A stretch of DNA of 64,000 nt from Nemopilema nomurai (lineage: Eukaryota > Cnidaria > Scyphozoa > Rhizostomeae > Rhizostomatidae), in NCBI GenBank assembly GCA_003864495.1, contig ML133454.1, positions 214,501-278,500 of the forward strand, given 5' to 3'. This document shows positions 11,392-26,400 of the stretch, piece after piece; positions within the stretch are counted from its first letter, which is position 1, and every line of letters begins with the position of its first letter. The notes under the pieces were generated by a model. The model had not been told where the DNA came from, ran no database searches, and saw nothing but the letters and a program-made list of their open reading frames with translations. The position numbers and the translations under genes are program-made.

Positions 11392-11402
11392 AACAGCTTT
11401 AA

Positions 11403-14400
11403 ATGGCTGCTCCCCTTTGTTTTGTAGATCTACACAAAGATTTTCTCCAGTCATGCATTGAAGGGGATCTTAACCATGTCTTGCAACTAGCTTACTATAA
11501 CGGTGACCTCATACGATCATTGATGACTGGGGAAGTGTCTTGTACCTTGGATAATGAAGTTTTCTCAGGTGATTTCTTGCCTGGGGAATATATTCATGCT
11601 GCATGTATTGTTGGCAACCATGAAATGGTAGCACAGTTAATAAACTTAGGAGCAGATCCCTCCCTGGAGACTAGACTGGGAACACCAATTGATGTTGCTT
11701 GCAGTAATGGAAGGCTTGAAGTTGTTAGGCTATTACATACAAGTGGAGCTGATATTCACACAGAAGGAAAAGAGATTTGGGATACTGGCTTATTTGCTGC
11801 TTGTGAGAAAGGCTACCTTGATATTGTTCAGTATATTGTCTCTTCAAAGCCAGAACTTCTTTCTCAGAAAACAGAAGGTTTCCAGAATGGGTGTATTCTC
11901 TTCTATGCAGCATGTGAAAATGGACATGTTGGCATCGCCAAATTCCTTGCAGAAAAGGGTGTTGACATAAATGCTTTGGTGTTCAAAAGAGATGGCTCTC
12001 TCTCTATTCCACTAGATGCAGCATGTGCAAGTGGCTCATATGAACTCATTGACTACTTTTTATTGCAAAATGCAGAGTTGCCAAAAACTACAATTGAACA
12101 ATATCCATTCATGTTCAAACCTACATTTCAGAGGTAAGCAATCATACTTACTAATGCTTCAATATAACTCCTGAGATGCTTATTTACCTTCTATTTTGAA
12201 ATAGTTAACTTGTTAATTGTTAATTTTACTTGTTCCTTATTTTATTGCATAATTTGTTTCAGCATGATGAAAAGATTCAATAAAGCACCAAGTCTGCATG
12301 GACTCAGAGATGAAGGAGAATCAAACAAGAATAGCCTTGCTGTGTTTTGGAATGAAAAAAATTTACGTGGAATTCATGACAGTTGGTTTGATACTCACGC
12401 ACATATGGTTTCAACCATTCATCTTCAACGTAATAAACTAAGTGAATTGCCCCCATTATTTTTCCAGTTGCTTCCAGGTTTAGAAGATGTTGACTTGTCG
12501 TTGAATCAACTCAGCCTTCTACCTGAAAAGGGATTATCAATTTGCAGGTATTGCTCTTCTCAGTATAAATGAGTATTTTATCCTTTTTAATAGTGAATAG
12601 ATTCTAATGATAATGATTGGAAAATAATTAGCACATAATGGGAAAAATTAATGAAGTTGAACAAATTTAAGGATGTAATTAAAAGATGTACTTTAGTATC
12701 CAAATTAAAGTTTTCATTTAATTGTACTTTTTTGCAAGCCATGCTGTGATGTCAAATATTTTGCTACCTTTGCTGGAAAGTTTAAATTTCTATTTTGAAG
12801 ATCTATTTTGAATGTTAAATTCTTGCAAGTGATCAATCGACTTGTGCAAGATAAGAATCCAATTCTAAATAGTTCACTTTGCATGCTCAAATTGGTTGTA
12901 GAATATCAAATGAGGTTGTTTGGTAGTAAACCTCTGGAGCTTTTTATAAAGTAGATAGTGGACTCTTTTGGATTCTGGTAGGGTAAGCATTTTTAGCTTT
13001 TTAATTATTGTTAGTTGTTGATTATTTTGAAGATTGGTTAATCTTGAGAAACAAATCTCTTCCCTAGGTTGTGCAGGCTTATTGCCTCCAAAAACCAGCT
13101 GCAATCTGTTCCTTTTGCCCTCTTCAAAAACAAAAGTATACAAGTAATTGATTTATCTGGAAACAAGTTGAAGTGTCTTCCTCCACATGGAGCAATTAAT
13201 TCTTTGGAAGACTCAGAGGAATGGGAATGTGACAGTCTCAAAATTTTGAAGCTGATGGAGAATATGCTAATTCAGATCCCAAAAGGAATTCATGGAGCAA
13301 CTGGTCTTGAAAGATTGAACCTTTCTCGCAATAAGCTAACATTTTTCGTCCCACCTTGGAACTGCCCTTTGGTATGTGTTTTCTAGGTCATTTCACACCC
13401 TTTTTATACCAATGACACCTTTCTCGATCCAGAAAAAAGTTATTTATTAATTCACTTGTTTGAATGTTTTAGTGTTTGCATGCATTCGCACATAATTTTC
13501 ATTGACAAGAGAAAAGAATGGATGCACTGAAGCCAAAAATTGTTTAAAGTTAATCTAGGGCAGTATCACTTTTATGATTTGAAGACACACTACTTAAGTA
13601 TAAAGTATAATTGACATTTGATTTATTTTAAGAATGAATTGGACTTGTCAGGCAATGAGTTGGTATCCCTAGAAGAACAATTGCACCTTTTTTGGGCAAG
13701 GACATTGACAAGACTGAAACTTGCTGGTAACAAGATAAAGGAAATTTCACAAAGTGTTTGTCAGCTTGAAAATCTTGTTTCACTGGACCTGAGTCACAAT
13801 CTGCTGGAACGCCTTCCTCCAAGCAATCACTGGTCACTTAAATGCCTCACCAAATTGAATCTTTCTCACAACTTGGTGAGCGTAATAGAATTTAGTATTG
13901 TACCAAGGGCTCCGACGCAGGTTGGAAAGTGGAGGGGCCAAGGAAGATTTTAACAATCATAACAAAAGATATTTAGAAAAGCTTTATTGTTTTACAAAAA
14001 AGTGCAGGGGCCATGCCCCCCCCCTTCGTCAGAGGCCCTGTGTACTGCCGATCATAAGTACTGAAATTCTCTTTGCCATTTCAAATTAATTAAGTTACTG
14101 TAACAAATGAAAACCAGTTTTTTAAAAAATTGTACTGTTATAGGCATTATTTCTCCATGTATCTTGAATCATTTCAAGTGTTTTCTATAATTTCAGGCTT
14201 AGGTCTTTTATTTGTATTTTGTACTAAAATTTGATGCTCATCAAAGATATTCTTTAAAATCATAATGCATCTAATTTCACCTGATATATTAAAAGTTGCA
14301 AATGAAGGAGTGAACCATTTTTTACGAAGCTATTTTCAATTTTACTGGCTTTTCACATAGAAGTTTACTTATTCCTTATTCTGAAATAAAATTGACTTTT

Positions 14401-17400
14401 TTTTCGTTTTTGTTAAACAGTTATCAGCTTGCTCTGGCCCTACTGGATTCACAGATGTAGAAACGACGTCTATTGAGGTGGCAATTACAGTAGGAGAGGG
14501 CATATGTTTTGCTTCGGACTGCGAGCTGCCTTACGAGCTTTTGGAGAACACTCTGCACTCGCTCGATCTTAGTGACAACCGACTTGAAACAGTGCCAGAT
14601 ACCATTTGCCTGTTGAAATCCCTGGGTGAACTGAATCTCAGCAAGTATGTTCTTGTCTGCTTTGCAGATTAATTGTGCCAATATTATTTGGATTCGACTA
14701 TTTGCTTGCTGAAACATTATCCGGTCTTAATGCGCTTCATTGAAATTCCACTCTCCTTGGCGCTCTATCTTTGAAGTTTCCTTTCAAACCTTTTTCTTCT
14801 GACTGCTTTTTCATCAGAATTACCTGGCATTTTTTTGCAATTTTTTTTTTAAATTGACTCATTTTGCAACGAGTATCCATGATTCTTTTTTTGATGAGAC
14901 TACATAAAGACACTTTTTTTAAAATGAAAGTTATTAGTTGATATTTCTTAGCTTTTTTATTCTTGTTACCTTTTTATCCCTATTTGGTCCAGAAATTGCT
15001 ATTTTAGAACGTCACATTCGTTTACCACAAACAAAGATCGGCTAACTTAACCTTACCATTGTCTGAGCAAGCATCATCGATTGCTTACTGTTTAGTTTTG
15101 TTCGAAGCATAGTCTATGCAAATGCAGACGTTATTATTGTGCCTATTATGTGGTTTTCAGCAATCCCAGATTGACAAGACTACCACCTGAGCTTGGTAAC
15201 CTGCGCGAAATGTGGAACCTCAAGTTGGACAACCTATCTCTACCGGATGTGCCACAAAATATACGAGGTGAGGGTCCTTAAGTTCGTATAAATCAACTTT
15301 CTTTCCAGCTTTAGAAGGTTTTATAAGGATTCCGATGTTCAGCGGGTTTCAGTTTGGAAGCCTCTCAAATTTGAAAATTCAGTTTAGTTTTGACCTTAGC
15401 TAACCTGACCATGACATCCAAATTTTATTCAATCTGCTTTTAAAACTTCGAATTGAAAAAAATATTAATTAATCCGATTGTCTTGATATTCACTACTTTA
15501 CGAGAATCATCTAAATTTTTCCCAGCCCTTTTGTCTAAAAATACAGTCGTACTTGCCCCATCAAGTGATACTATTGTGGTGATATGTCCATGCATTACAT
15601 GCCTCTCTATGGGCCATACGCCCGAACAAGCTCGGCTGTTTCATTTCATTTCTTTTCTTGTTTTTTCTAGGTTCGGGCGGAACAAAGAAAATTCTTGCAA
15701 TGTTGAGAGCTAAACTGCGTAAATCGGTGCCATTCAAGCGAATGAAGCTGATGGTTGTAGGCCTTCAGGTAAGATGCTTTGAAGTCTGTTTCCTGTTCGG
15801 ATTAATTTGTCTAAATTCTGGCTTGTGTGAGCAATTATACATGACTATGTCTCTCTTTAATGCTCCTCATTGGATGCCAGACTTAGGAGAATATTCATTT
15901 TTTTAAATTATATTTAGCATTGAAAACTATTACATTGACTTATTATAATTCTTACTTAGTATAGTTCATTATTGCGTTAAGAAAATATCGAAATTTCCTA
16001 CCAATACATCAGGTCTGCATTTGTTGGGAACCTGCTGTTGTCAATGGTTGTGAGTTGTGAAGAGAGAAATTTACCAAGTCGGCATCTTCACGATTAACAA
16101 TGGGCTCCGACGCAGGCTGGAAAATGAAGGGGCTATAGGACATTTTAACAATCATAACAAAAGATGTTTAAAAAAGCTCTAATGTTTTTAAAAAAATGGG
16201 GGGACCATGCCCCCGGCCCCCCTTCGTTGGAGGCCCTGTTAACTGCATATTTCTGTCCATCGCATTTTTCACTTTCCACTTCTTTTTCTTCTATTTTAGG
16301 GACGTGGAAAAACTTCATTATTGGCAACAATTCAAGGGAAAGGAGCACCTTTAGAGAATGTTGCAACGGATGGTATTAATGTGGAGCAGTGGCACTTCCA
16401 TCCCGGCAGAAATCAGTGGAAAATTACAAAGTTCTTCTCATCAGTAAGTAATATCAGAGATTAGAAAAGGGGTTTTATGTTACGCTTTGGGTTCAGTGGA
16501 AGGTTTGCCATTCGATAGTTCACCAGTACATTGGGCAGCAAAGCACAATCACACATTTCAGAACTGCTTATTGATCATTAAATCTATGGCTAAAGCTCCG
16601 TTTTTGAATTAGGATAATCAACAACAATGCTTCTTACCCGGAATATGGTTGAGAATATTTAACACTAATTTTGACAAATTATGGCCGCCCTCTTCTATTA
16701 TCAGAGTAATATTTTTATACATTATCACCTTTAGCTTGCCCACATTTCCACTTACCCTTGTGTTTTGTCTTTTTTCTTGTCTATTTGCTTATACTCTGCT
16801 TCTTACTGATGAAATGCAGTTTTGTAGAACTACTGTTTTTACCGTCCGTTAAATTTTCCCTCACTAAAAGTGATATAAGGCGTGCAAAACCTGGTGCATA
16901 CTTTTACAGAGCACCAGTCTTTTGCACAAGTTATAGCTAAGATTGAAAGTCGTATCTGATGATGCACCTTTGATGTGATGTGCCTCACGTAGATTGCGTA
17001 TTCAGGTGATGCTTGCTTCTTGAAATGTCACTGTGATGATGACTGCCTTTGACACCCACCAAAAGCACTTGCTTGCTTAGATGCTGCTTGCTTAGACGCT
17101 TCTTGCTTAGACGCTGTGTGTCTGTCTTGTTTCAGCAGCCAGCCGAAGACAAAGAGATACTGTTCAGCACGTGGGACCTGGCCGGGCAGCACGTGTACTA
17201 CTCGACCCATCAGTGTTTCCTGACAAGCAACACGCTCTACCTCGTCGTTTGGAATGTCGAGCACGGAGAGGAGGGCATTGATGGACTGGCGCCTTGGCTT
17301 CTCAATATCCAGGTTGTGTTTTCAGCTGCGATTAAACAGTTCTACGTTTGCCAGAGCGCGGTCAGTGGCCGTTGACGACCAGGACGTAGGGAGCATCTGA

Positions 17401-20400
17401 AAAGTGCGGGGGGCAGATCATAAAAAGTGACACACGACCTCTCCTATTCGTGGAGTTGGAAGGGGCACTTTTGGGTTTCGCAGGGGTACTACAGGCTTGG
17501 AAGAAGAACTTTGGTATAGGTTGCCAAAAGTTGGAGGGGGGCAATAACCCCTCCGGCCCCCGGTACTTACATCACTTCTTGAAGATAGATTGCGGCTATT
17601 ACGATGAAATCAGTACATTTTTTACCTTGAATGGAGCACTTCAAACATAATTCGTAATTTAACAACAAATCTAAGGTTTATCTTATTTTTTAGCTTGCTC
17701 TTATACATTTCAGAAAAAATTGTCTGCTAAACGTTACACTTACATCAAATGCCAGGCTCTGCTCCAGTTTTCTGCCCACCTCGACTGAAATGAGGGTCGA
17801 TTTTAGTTATCATCTTCTTTTCTGGTTCTTCTACATTTCTCATGCTTATTTACAAGATATGTGTCATAATCAACAAGTGTTGATAGATTCAATGACCTTT
17901 TTATAGGCAAGAGCACCAAAGTCCCAAGTTATAGCTGTAGGAACGCATCTTGACAAATTGCCATCTGCAAGAAAAATTGATCTGTTGAAGAAGCTGGAAA
18001 ACAAACTTTTCCATAAGTTCAACAAAAAAGGATTTCCATCAATTTGTGGCAATGTTTTCGTGTCAAACAAAACTGAGGAAGGACTGCCGAAATTAAGAGA
18101 GGTTGTTCATAAGGTTGCCTTGAAGATGCAGGACAGCAACACTCACGAGCCAATAATTGGCAAAATGGTCAGTCGTCATTCTTCTTTACGTTTTATAATA
18201 ATCAAAATTTTCTTGTTTTGATAACTTGTCTATGGTGTCTATGTCTTTGGTGTCTATGTCTATGGTGTGATGGTGTTAATAAGGTACGGTTGCATATTGG
18301 CCAAAGGCAAGTTTCACGTTGCACCCTAATGACTGCTGAAGAAATATTCTGTCTGTTTCATGCTCACCAGTTTAGCTGTGTAAGATCTTTGCTGTTGATA
18401 AATCATTCACTGGTGCTTGTTCGCATTTTGTCCATTATACCTCGCCAGTTTTTCGTTATGGAGAATGGTGTGTGCCAAAAGTATTTTAAAAATTTGCGAA
18501 AGTCTACACGAAAACCCTATTCTGTGTATTCGTGAAATTAAGATCCTTTTTTTTAATTGAACTGGCAATGCTAAACTATCAAAAATCAGCACCGATGATA
18601 TTAGATCTGACTTCTGTGCATGTGTATAAAACCCTCTGTTTCTTGTGCAGGTTCCCCTGAGCTATTTGCAGCTGTACGATGCTGTGGTAAAGGAGGCTAA
18701 GCTGAGAGCTGCCTCATCCAAACCTCCGATATTAACTGCGGAGGAACTACTGCAACTTGCCAGGGAGAACCCGGACAACGATATTTACGACACGGAGGAG
18801 CTCAACCACGGTAAAATGTTCTTTTCACACATTTGATTCGCAATTTCTGTCCTATAGTTGTTGTAAACCCTGTACTGCCTGCGTAGTTCCTGCTACGCAG
18901 CATCTTCATTGTTGATAAACTAACACCTTAACATGCGGTTCAGTATCGCTAAAATGTTTCATGGATAAACAACGTTCTGTTTTCTGTGCTCAGTCGTCAT
19001 TCTGCGATAACTTCCAGAACCTAGGTAAGGTTTCAAATAATAGTCTTTCGAAGGATTGCTTTATTGATATTTTCAATTTCAAACCGCTCAGCGATTTAAT
19101 AGAAATCTAATGCGCCTCTGTTGCTTGTTTCAATTTAGCCGCGAGGTTCCTTCACGACCATGGCGTTCTTCTCCACTACAATGACTACCTTCGCGGCCTA
19201 AACAACCTTTACTTCATCGACCCCAAATGGCTTTGTGATATGATAGCATTGATTGTGACTGTCCGAGAGAAGAATCCCTTTGTCAAGGGGGGCTATATCC
19301 TAGACTCGGACATCAAATCTGTGATGAAGAGCCCCCGGCTGCCAATGGACTTCATACCACAGGTGAATAGGTGGCATTTTATCAATATCCAGACTGAATT
19401 TTATTAGAATTTGCATATGGAATATTCCAAGTTTGTTGTTATTAACTTTTTCCACCATTCATTTTTATTACTGGATAAGACTGATTTTTTTACGAAATGA
19501 GTTCCAAAAAAAGATTAAGGTATCTATTCAACAATTGCGTTAAATTCTAGTATTTACAAATATTGGAGAGGTTTGAGATTGCCCTGAGGCTTGACGAGGA
19601 ACGGATTCTAGTCCCTTCGATGCTGCCAAGAGAGAGGCCCCTGTTCCATATCGAACCGACATTTGGCTCCGAGATGAAGAGGTCGACAGGAGCGGATCGT
19701 ATAAGCAACCTGGTCACATTGCCAAGGAAAAGGTCCAGCAGCCAGAAACCGTTCTTTGTTGACCGTATTCTGAGAAATTACCACATGGTTTATGTTCCAG
19801 CTGGTTTCTGGAGTCGGCTGGTTGGTACGTTGGTCTTTTTTATATCCCTTGCGTGGGAGTCTTATTTTAATCCTCATCCTCTGACCACGTGACTGTTTTG
19901 ATTGTTATGACAAATGTCATTTCATCTGTCCCGTTTTCAAACCACGCTGCATTTGTAAATACCGCTGCGGCTCCTTTCACGTTGAATGTCCGTTTTGCAG
20001 CCCGTCTTATAATCGCTGTGCACAAATGGGGAATGATTATCACTGGTCAAGAGAGTGAAGAGGTCAGCGAACTGACCCCAAACAAGCAAGGAACCAAAAT
20101 GGGGATGAAGACCAATAATTACTCGATGGTTTACTGGCGCGAAGGAATCCTGGTGTCTTACAAGAGCGGCAAGTTTCTGGTCGAATCTTTCAAGGACAAG
20201 GTAAGCTTGTATCCTTGTCTTTTCTATCAATGCTATTAAGCTTTTCATAAAACGTAATGATCCAGTGCACATATCGCTATCGCCTAAACAATCCAATGAG
20301 TTTCAGTGCAACCGCTGCTTTCAAGCATTCATGCAATTTCCAGTTGTACCACACAGTGACCATATACCGTAGGCTGTAGACCGTTAACCGTACATGTTTT

Positions 20401-23400
20401 CCCTTTGGACCATCAGACCGACATTTGCTGTGGATATGAATGTGCCTTGTGGGGTTTAAAACTCTAGAAGACACACAGAAGTCCACGTTGCTGTCTGCCA
20501 ACAAATAGGCTACTGTGCTAATGAATGGGCGGTCTTCTTCCAGCCATAAAAATCGACATGTTTCTCTCTTTACTGTCTCCTTTCTCTCTCAAAAGCAGAA
20601 ATGTATTTTTGATAATTCAAATTTTATGTAAGCCACTGCAAGTCCAAACAGGCGAATCATCGTACCAAAACTGATTTGCAATTAAGAGACTCTCTTTTCG
20701 ACTCTTGGCGGCATTGGGGACAGTAGAGCTTTAGTGGCCCACGATTCCTCCAGCACAACATTGGCACAAGAGGTGTATTTTGTACCCAGGGTTCCAGAGC
20801 TAAAAAATAGGTAGCCAAAAATTGAAATTTGTTTGCTATATCATTTTTTGGGTTTTTTTGGCTCTGGCTCAGGATGTCTCTTTTGTGGATCTGCTGTTTT
20901 CGCAAATGCTACCTTGATTGACCTTGAATTTCTCTTTAGCCAAATGAGTACCAATTAGCACATGGGGACGAATGCTCGTATGGCAACGAAGGAGTCTCAA
21001 TAACGGTGTGGTCTGACTATGGAGACTTCTCTGTCATGGGATTTATTGTTGACCAGGTCGATAGGCTCATTACAGAATGGTACCCAGGTTGGTACATATT
21101 CAAAATCAACAGAGTGTCTTTCTTGTTCCTTGCCCATTTCTTGTTCCGTATATACTCAAATTTGCAGTTACTGCCATGATAAGGTTTCCCATAGCTACTA
21201 CCAATTCTTTATTTAACAGGATAAAAGCTTCAACATATACTAAATGATTACGATAATAATAATAAATACAATGATAATAATTATTATAGTAAGAGTAATA
21301 AAAATTATAATTTGTTATAAAAAATTATCAATAAGTGGCAGAAAGCAGAAGCTGTTTTCCGGTACATGTACTCTTTTAAGTGTCCGAAGTTGAGGCTTGG
21401 TACAAGTGGTATCTTTCAACAGTATATATATATAACGAGCCAAACTTTTCTGTTTGACTGTTAACATAGACCGTTGTAATCAGCTGGTGTTCCGGTGTTC
21501 GAAGCCTGTTATTTCTATTGTAGGCCTTGAGGACCTGGACGAGTATGGTTCGATGATAGTGCAGCAGATGATCCCTTGCCCGGCGTGTGTCATGGAGCTG
21601 CGCGAAAGGAAGCTGGCGGAGTATAATCTGGAGAACTATGGCGCCTTGGACATCTCAACATTCGTCCGCAACCCCACTTTTGTGCAACAATTCCATTTGA
21701 CGGTTTGTGCTCTCGCCGCTTTGAAACACGACACGATTTTCTGCAAAATGCACCCGGACCAACCGGTTCCATTGACACATTTGGTTCCAGATATATTGCT
21801 GTCCGACCTTCCTTCTTCGCTGGTTCTTGACAAGGAGAAGCTTGACCTAGAAGAAAGCAACTGGACCAAACTAGGCACCGGCGGAATGGGCGATGTATTC
21901 AAAGCCACTTATGACGGACAGCCAATAGCTATTAAACGCTTTCACTCGTCCAAAAAGTCAAGGTACTTTCAGTACTGTCACTTTTATTAATTGTTGAGGA
22001 CATTCATTAGTAGCTTCTCCTTTATTTGTTCCCGATTCCTTTATCATTAGTAAAACAGCAGTGTTGACATATTTTAAGGTAACGAATGATTATAACTTTG
22101 CAGCATCTTTTGTCTTCTCCTTTATTTCTCAAACGTTTCCGCAATTCTTTTCCGCGTTTTTCAACATTTGATGATTAACGTCCGTGTTTTCATTTCTCAC
22201 TTCAGTCATCAGTTTAAAGACATAGGAGAAGAAATCTCAACAAGGCCCAGAAGCTCATCAATGTATGTTCCCAAGACAGAATGCGTTAGCGACCATTTGA
22301 TAGATGGGAAGGTTGTGAAAACGTTCTGGGATCTTAGGCAAGAGGTATGATGCTCTCTCTAATGTTCATCTACATATTTAATTTTTTATTCTATTCATAG
22401 CGGAAAAGCATTGTTTTTCAGAGTAATGTTCATGTATTTCCTACCTCGAATCAAAGGAAGTTTTGATATAACCTTTTACGTTTTTACTAATTAGGGTAAT
22501 AGGGTATATAGGGTAGAATGAGGCCCTCGAAAGGCTGAGCATCCACTTTGTCATAGAATTAATGTCAACTTAAGAGCGGGTAGTTAACAACGAATATAAC
22601 TATTTCTCCTCTCTAGGTTGCAATGCTATGTCGACTGCAGCACCCATGTATTGTCAGGATGATTGGGGTTTGCAGAATACCCTTGTGCTTTGGCTTAGAA
22701 TTGGCCCCTAAAGGAGGACTGTACTCTATTCTCGAGGAAATCAACGGAGAAAGAGAGCTAGAGAAACAGAAGGATCCAAGCTCTGCGGTGATTAAAGGAA
22801 GCGTCCTTGGAAGAAAACTAACATTCAAAATTGCCTTGCAGGTACTAGAAAAAATAATTTTGTGCTTATAAGAAAATTTTCACTTCATGCTCAAAACGCT
22901 TACCTGGCATATTCCAAGGGTGCCTCATCCCAACCTGTTTAATCAGAAATCATTAGTTTTCTTTCTATGGCATTTTATGCACCTATATATACTTTAAATG
23001 TGCCTTCTGATTATCAGATAACGTCTATATTTGGTGATCGTACAAAAAAACTACCCCCTGTGGCTTTGTGAGTAATGCAGTTTGGCAATGCACCAGCTGT
23101 ATGCTTTAGTTTCCTTGTATTGCCTACTCATGATTAACTTTTATCTCTCTTGCCAGGTTGCCCATGCCCTCTTGTATCTGCATGAATCAGAAATCGTTTA
23201 CCGAGATTTGAAATCCGACAACATTTTGGTATGGTCATTAGATGAGGATGACGTCATCAATATAAAACTCTCCGACTATGGGATTTCATGCTTTGCGACA
23301 CCACAAGGCATAGTTGGTGAAAGTGGTACTCCTGGTTTTCAAGCCCCTGAAATAAGAATAGGTTGTGCATATGACGAAAAGGTATTTGGTAATTTTCTTC

Positions 23401-26400
23401 TACTAGAGGTAGACACGTTTTGGATTGTTAGCCGTGATCTGCTTAGATTATAGTTTGTTTTAGCTTAAAAGGAAAAAGGCACGAGAGGGGTTCAGTTTTT
23501 TTTTGCTTTTCCTCTGTCATCTTTAGAAATTGCTTTCCCCTTTTACCGTATATAGACTTAAATCGCCCAGAGAAGTTTGTCCTCTTTAGAAAGCCCTTCT
23601 TGTGCATATATAGACTTGTTTTAGAGTTGCAAAAAGATAGATGACACATTTAATGCGTTTCGTAAACGTTTAATCATTTTGATCGATTGAAAATTCTTAG
23701 AAAGAACTTGGCTGCTAACTAGTCTTTAAATCTCGTATAATAACGAACCTCATATTTTGTTGTTGGAGTAATGAACTCTCGTATACAATGGTGGATTGTT
23801 TTATCTCTGCACAGTATACGTGAATTCTCCGTGGTAGTTGCTTTAAACTTTGTTTGCATGACTTCGTCGTGAAAGCAGATCTTTGGTTTCCAAGGTTGAC
23901 ATTTTCTCCTTTGGCATCTGGCTGTATGAGCTTATCAGTGGGTATCGGCCAATGAAGGAACACAAATCGTGCGCTGAAATTCGCAAAGCAATCCACAATG
24001 GCATTCGGCCATCTCTACAGAAAGTGAAAATCGACAGTCAGCTTCCATTTCTGGAAAAATTGATGCAGGTATGTGCTCGTGTTTTCTATTTGCTTCTAAA
24101 AACCATTTCACTTTCGCCCTCATAACTGTTTGTTAATCAAAAGCCAGACCCAAAGTCGTTGTGTTGTTGCTTACACGTGGCTTTCATTTCTTTTCATTTC
24201 TCACAATGCGATGCGTTAATTAATGGACTTAAAAGGAGTATGAAATGCAAAACCTTCAAGTTTTACTTGTGTAAAGACAGAGAGGCAGGTACGAGAGGAA
24301 ATGATTAAAAAACTGATGCTAAGTACCTGAGATTGATGATATTAAAATTTCCTCCGTGGCTCAGAAATATCTAGGCTTGAATGAAGTTCTAACGGTTTTT
24401 ATTAATGTGTAGTTGTTTGCAGTTGAAATTCAAGCAGTTGGTAAAAGTAATTTCTTTCAATGTTTTCAATTGATTTCCGAAATTTTTCAACCTTGTGATA
24501 AACTTGATGAATAAATTAAGATGATTCATTTCAAACCACCTCGCATGTAAATAAATGATTATTTTTCCCTAAGGACTGCTGGGTTAGTGATCCAGTGACT
24601 AGGCCATCAGCTGCGGATGTTGTGCACAGAATGGAAATGCCTGGGTTCCTTTGCCTTTCCAATAATTTCCCTCCTTCCGATGAAAAGCCTCTTGAGAACG
24701 TCACTTGTGTACTGGCAATAGAGGACGATTTCATGGGTAATTAAATACCCCTATTATCTTGCTTTCAGCTTTGCTTTGCGTGAGGGCATCGAGGCTATTT
24801 ATCCAGCTATATGCTATTGAAGATCCTCTAAAATTAGATCCTCTAAGATTGGATCCTAAAGATAAGATCCTCTTAGATTATTGCCCTCTTCGCTTTTCAG
24901 ATCGACATTTCCAATAATCCAGCTAGCTTCATATCTTCTTGACTGAATACTGAAACTAAGTCAAGATGAACCATAGGGTCTCACTTATTGCACCTTTCAC
25001 AAGAACACGGACTTATTGCACTGACAGCTCCATTGTTTTAGTTGACATTTTTGTTGGTAAAATTGTTTTTTCTATTATACCTAGCAAGTCATCCCTTTCA
25101 ATTCCACTGATGCAAACTTGCAAATGCAGTCTTGTTTAGATTACTATCTTCACCATGTCAGATTCCTTCATCCCTTGATTTTATTGGTTGTAAAGAACCA
25201 ATGGCTGTCTTTTTCAAGGTTCCAACATGTCCGGTACTTCGGGTAAGCATTTTGGAAAACTGCTGGTTTGGAGTGCAGCCAACAATGATCGACGTTTTCG
25301 TATCATCAACACAAAGACGTGCGTTGTCGAATGTGACGCTTCTAGCATTGGTCAGAGAGTCCTCTGCGCTTCCAGGGTGGGCCAACGAGTTTGGCTCGGT
25401 ACCGAGGTGGGCCTTCTTGGAAATTCTATCACTAACGATTTGCAACAAATCTTGTGACAAATTAATTCCGTGTCCTTCCATTTAATACTAAAATCTTCAC
25501 CTTGGTAGTAGAGCATTTTCTCATGTCAACCATCTAACCTATCGTTCTATCCACCCCGGGCCTAATGGAGAGCTTTTTTAGATCATGCCTTTCGATTATG
25601 AAGCCAATGAATTTATGTTGTAATTGCAGTATTGATCTTTGAGCCATTTAAAGGTGATCTACGGCTCAGTGATCTTCTAACAGATTCCTGGAAACCTTGG
25701 CTTTTTAGGCTGTGTCTTTTGCATAAGCCATTTGCATAGACTTTAGCAGAAACCAGTGAAGGTAAACCTGTTTTTAGAGCACCATTATTCGAATTAGTCA
25801 TTAAATGCCTAGCTGCTTAATGTCAGTCAAGAATGATTAAAGTACCACTTAAAATGAATATTTAAGATTAAATTAACGATACCGGAACGAATACATTTTG
25901 AATGAATGTTGGATTCTTTCAGTGGATGGTTTTATGATTTCTGTCTTTTTTACTCGATGTTTTCAGAATCTTCTCGTAAAAACATAAAATGTTATCACAT
26001 CCTAGGGACTAAAGGTTGAAGTTTTTGGCAAGCATGTGGACCAGCTTCCCCGCGTTTTATGGTCGTTTGGGACCAAAGATGCCGTTCTAGACATTTTGCC
26101 TGGTGATATAGTAGGTGGACAGCCTCACAGAGTGTATGTATCACTAGCGAATGGAACACTGGTCGTTTATGAGAAGAGTCCAGTCAACCGGTGCTGGCCG
26201 GTAGCGCCAAATGAAGTGCCAAGTCGCGAGGGATTGGAAAACGATGAATTGCTTGCAAATGAAAAGAGTTCGTGGAATGAAACGGTACGTGTTTGTTAAA
26301 GGCAGAAATAAGATTTCTTAAACTTCACTAGGGCAGATGAAGATTACATGAGTTGGCATGTTGTAGGATAATACGAGTATTCAAAGGTGTGGCTATCCAA

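Noticed and set aside
17385..17570. G/C-rich insert in a LRRK1 intron as a third MITE copy
   Set aside because: It shares only the run of C and G bases with the two MITE-like copies; no inverted ends or target duplication were seen.
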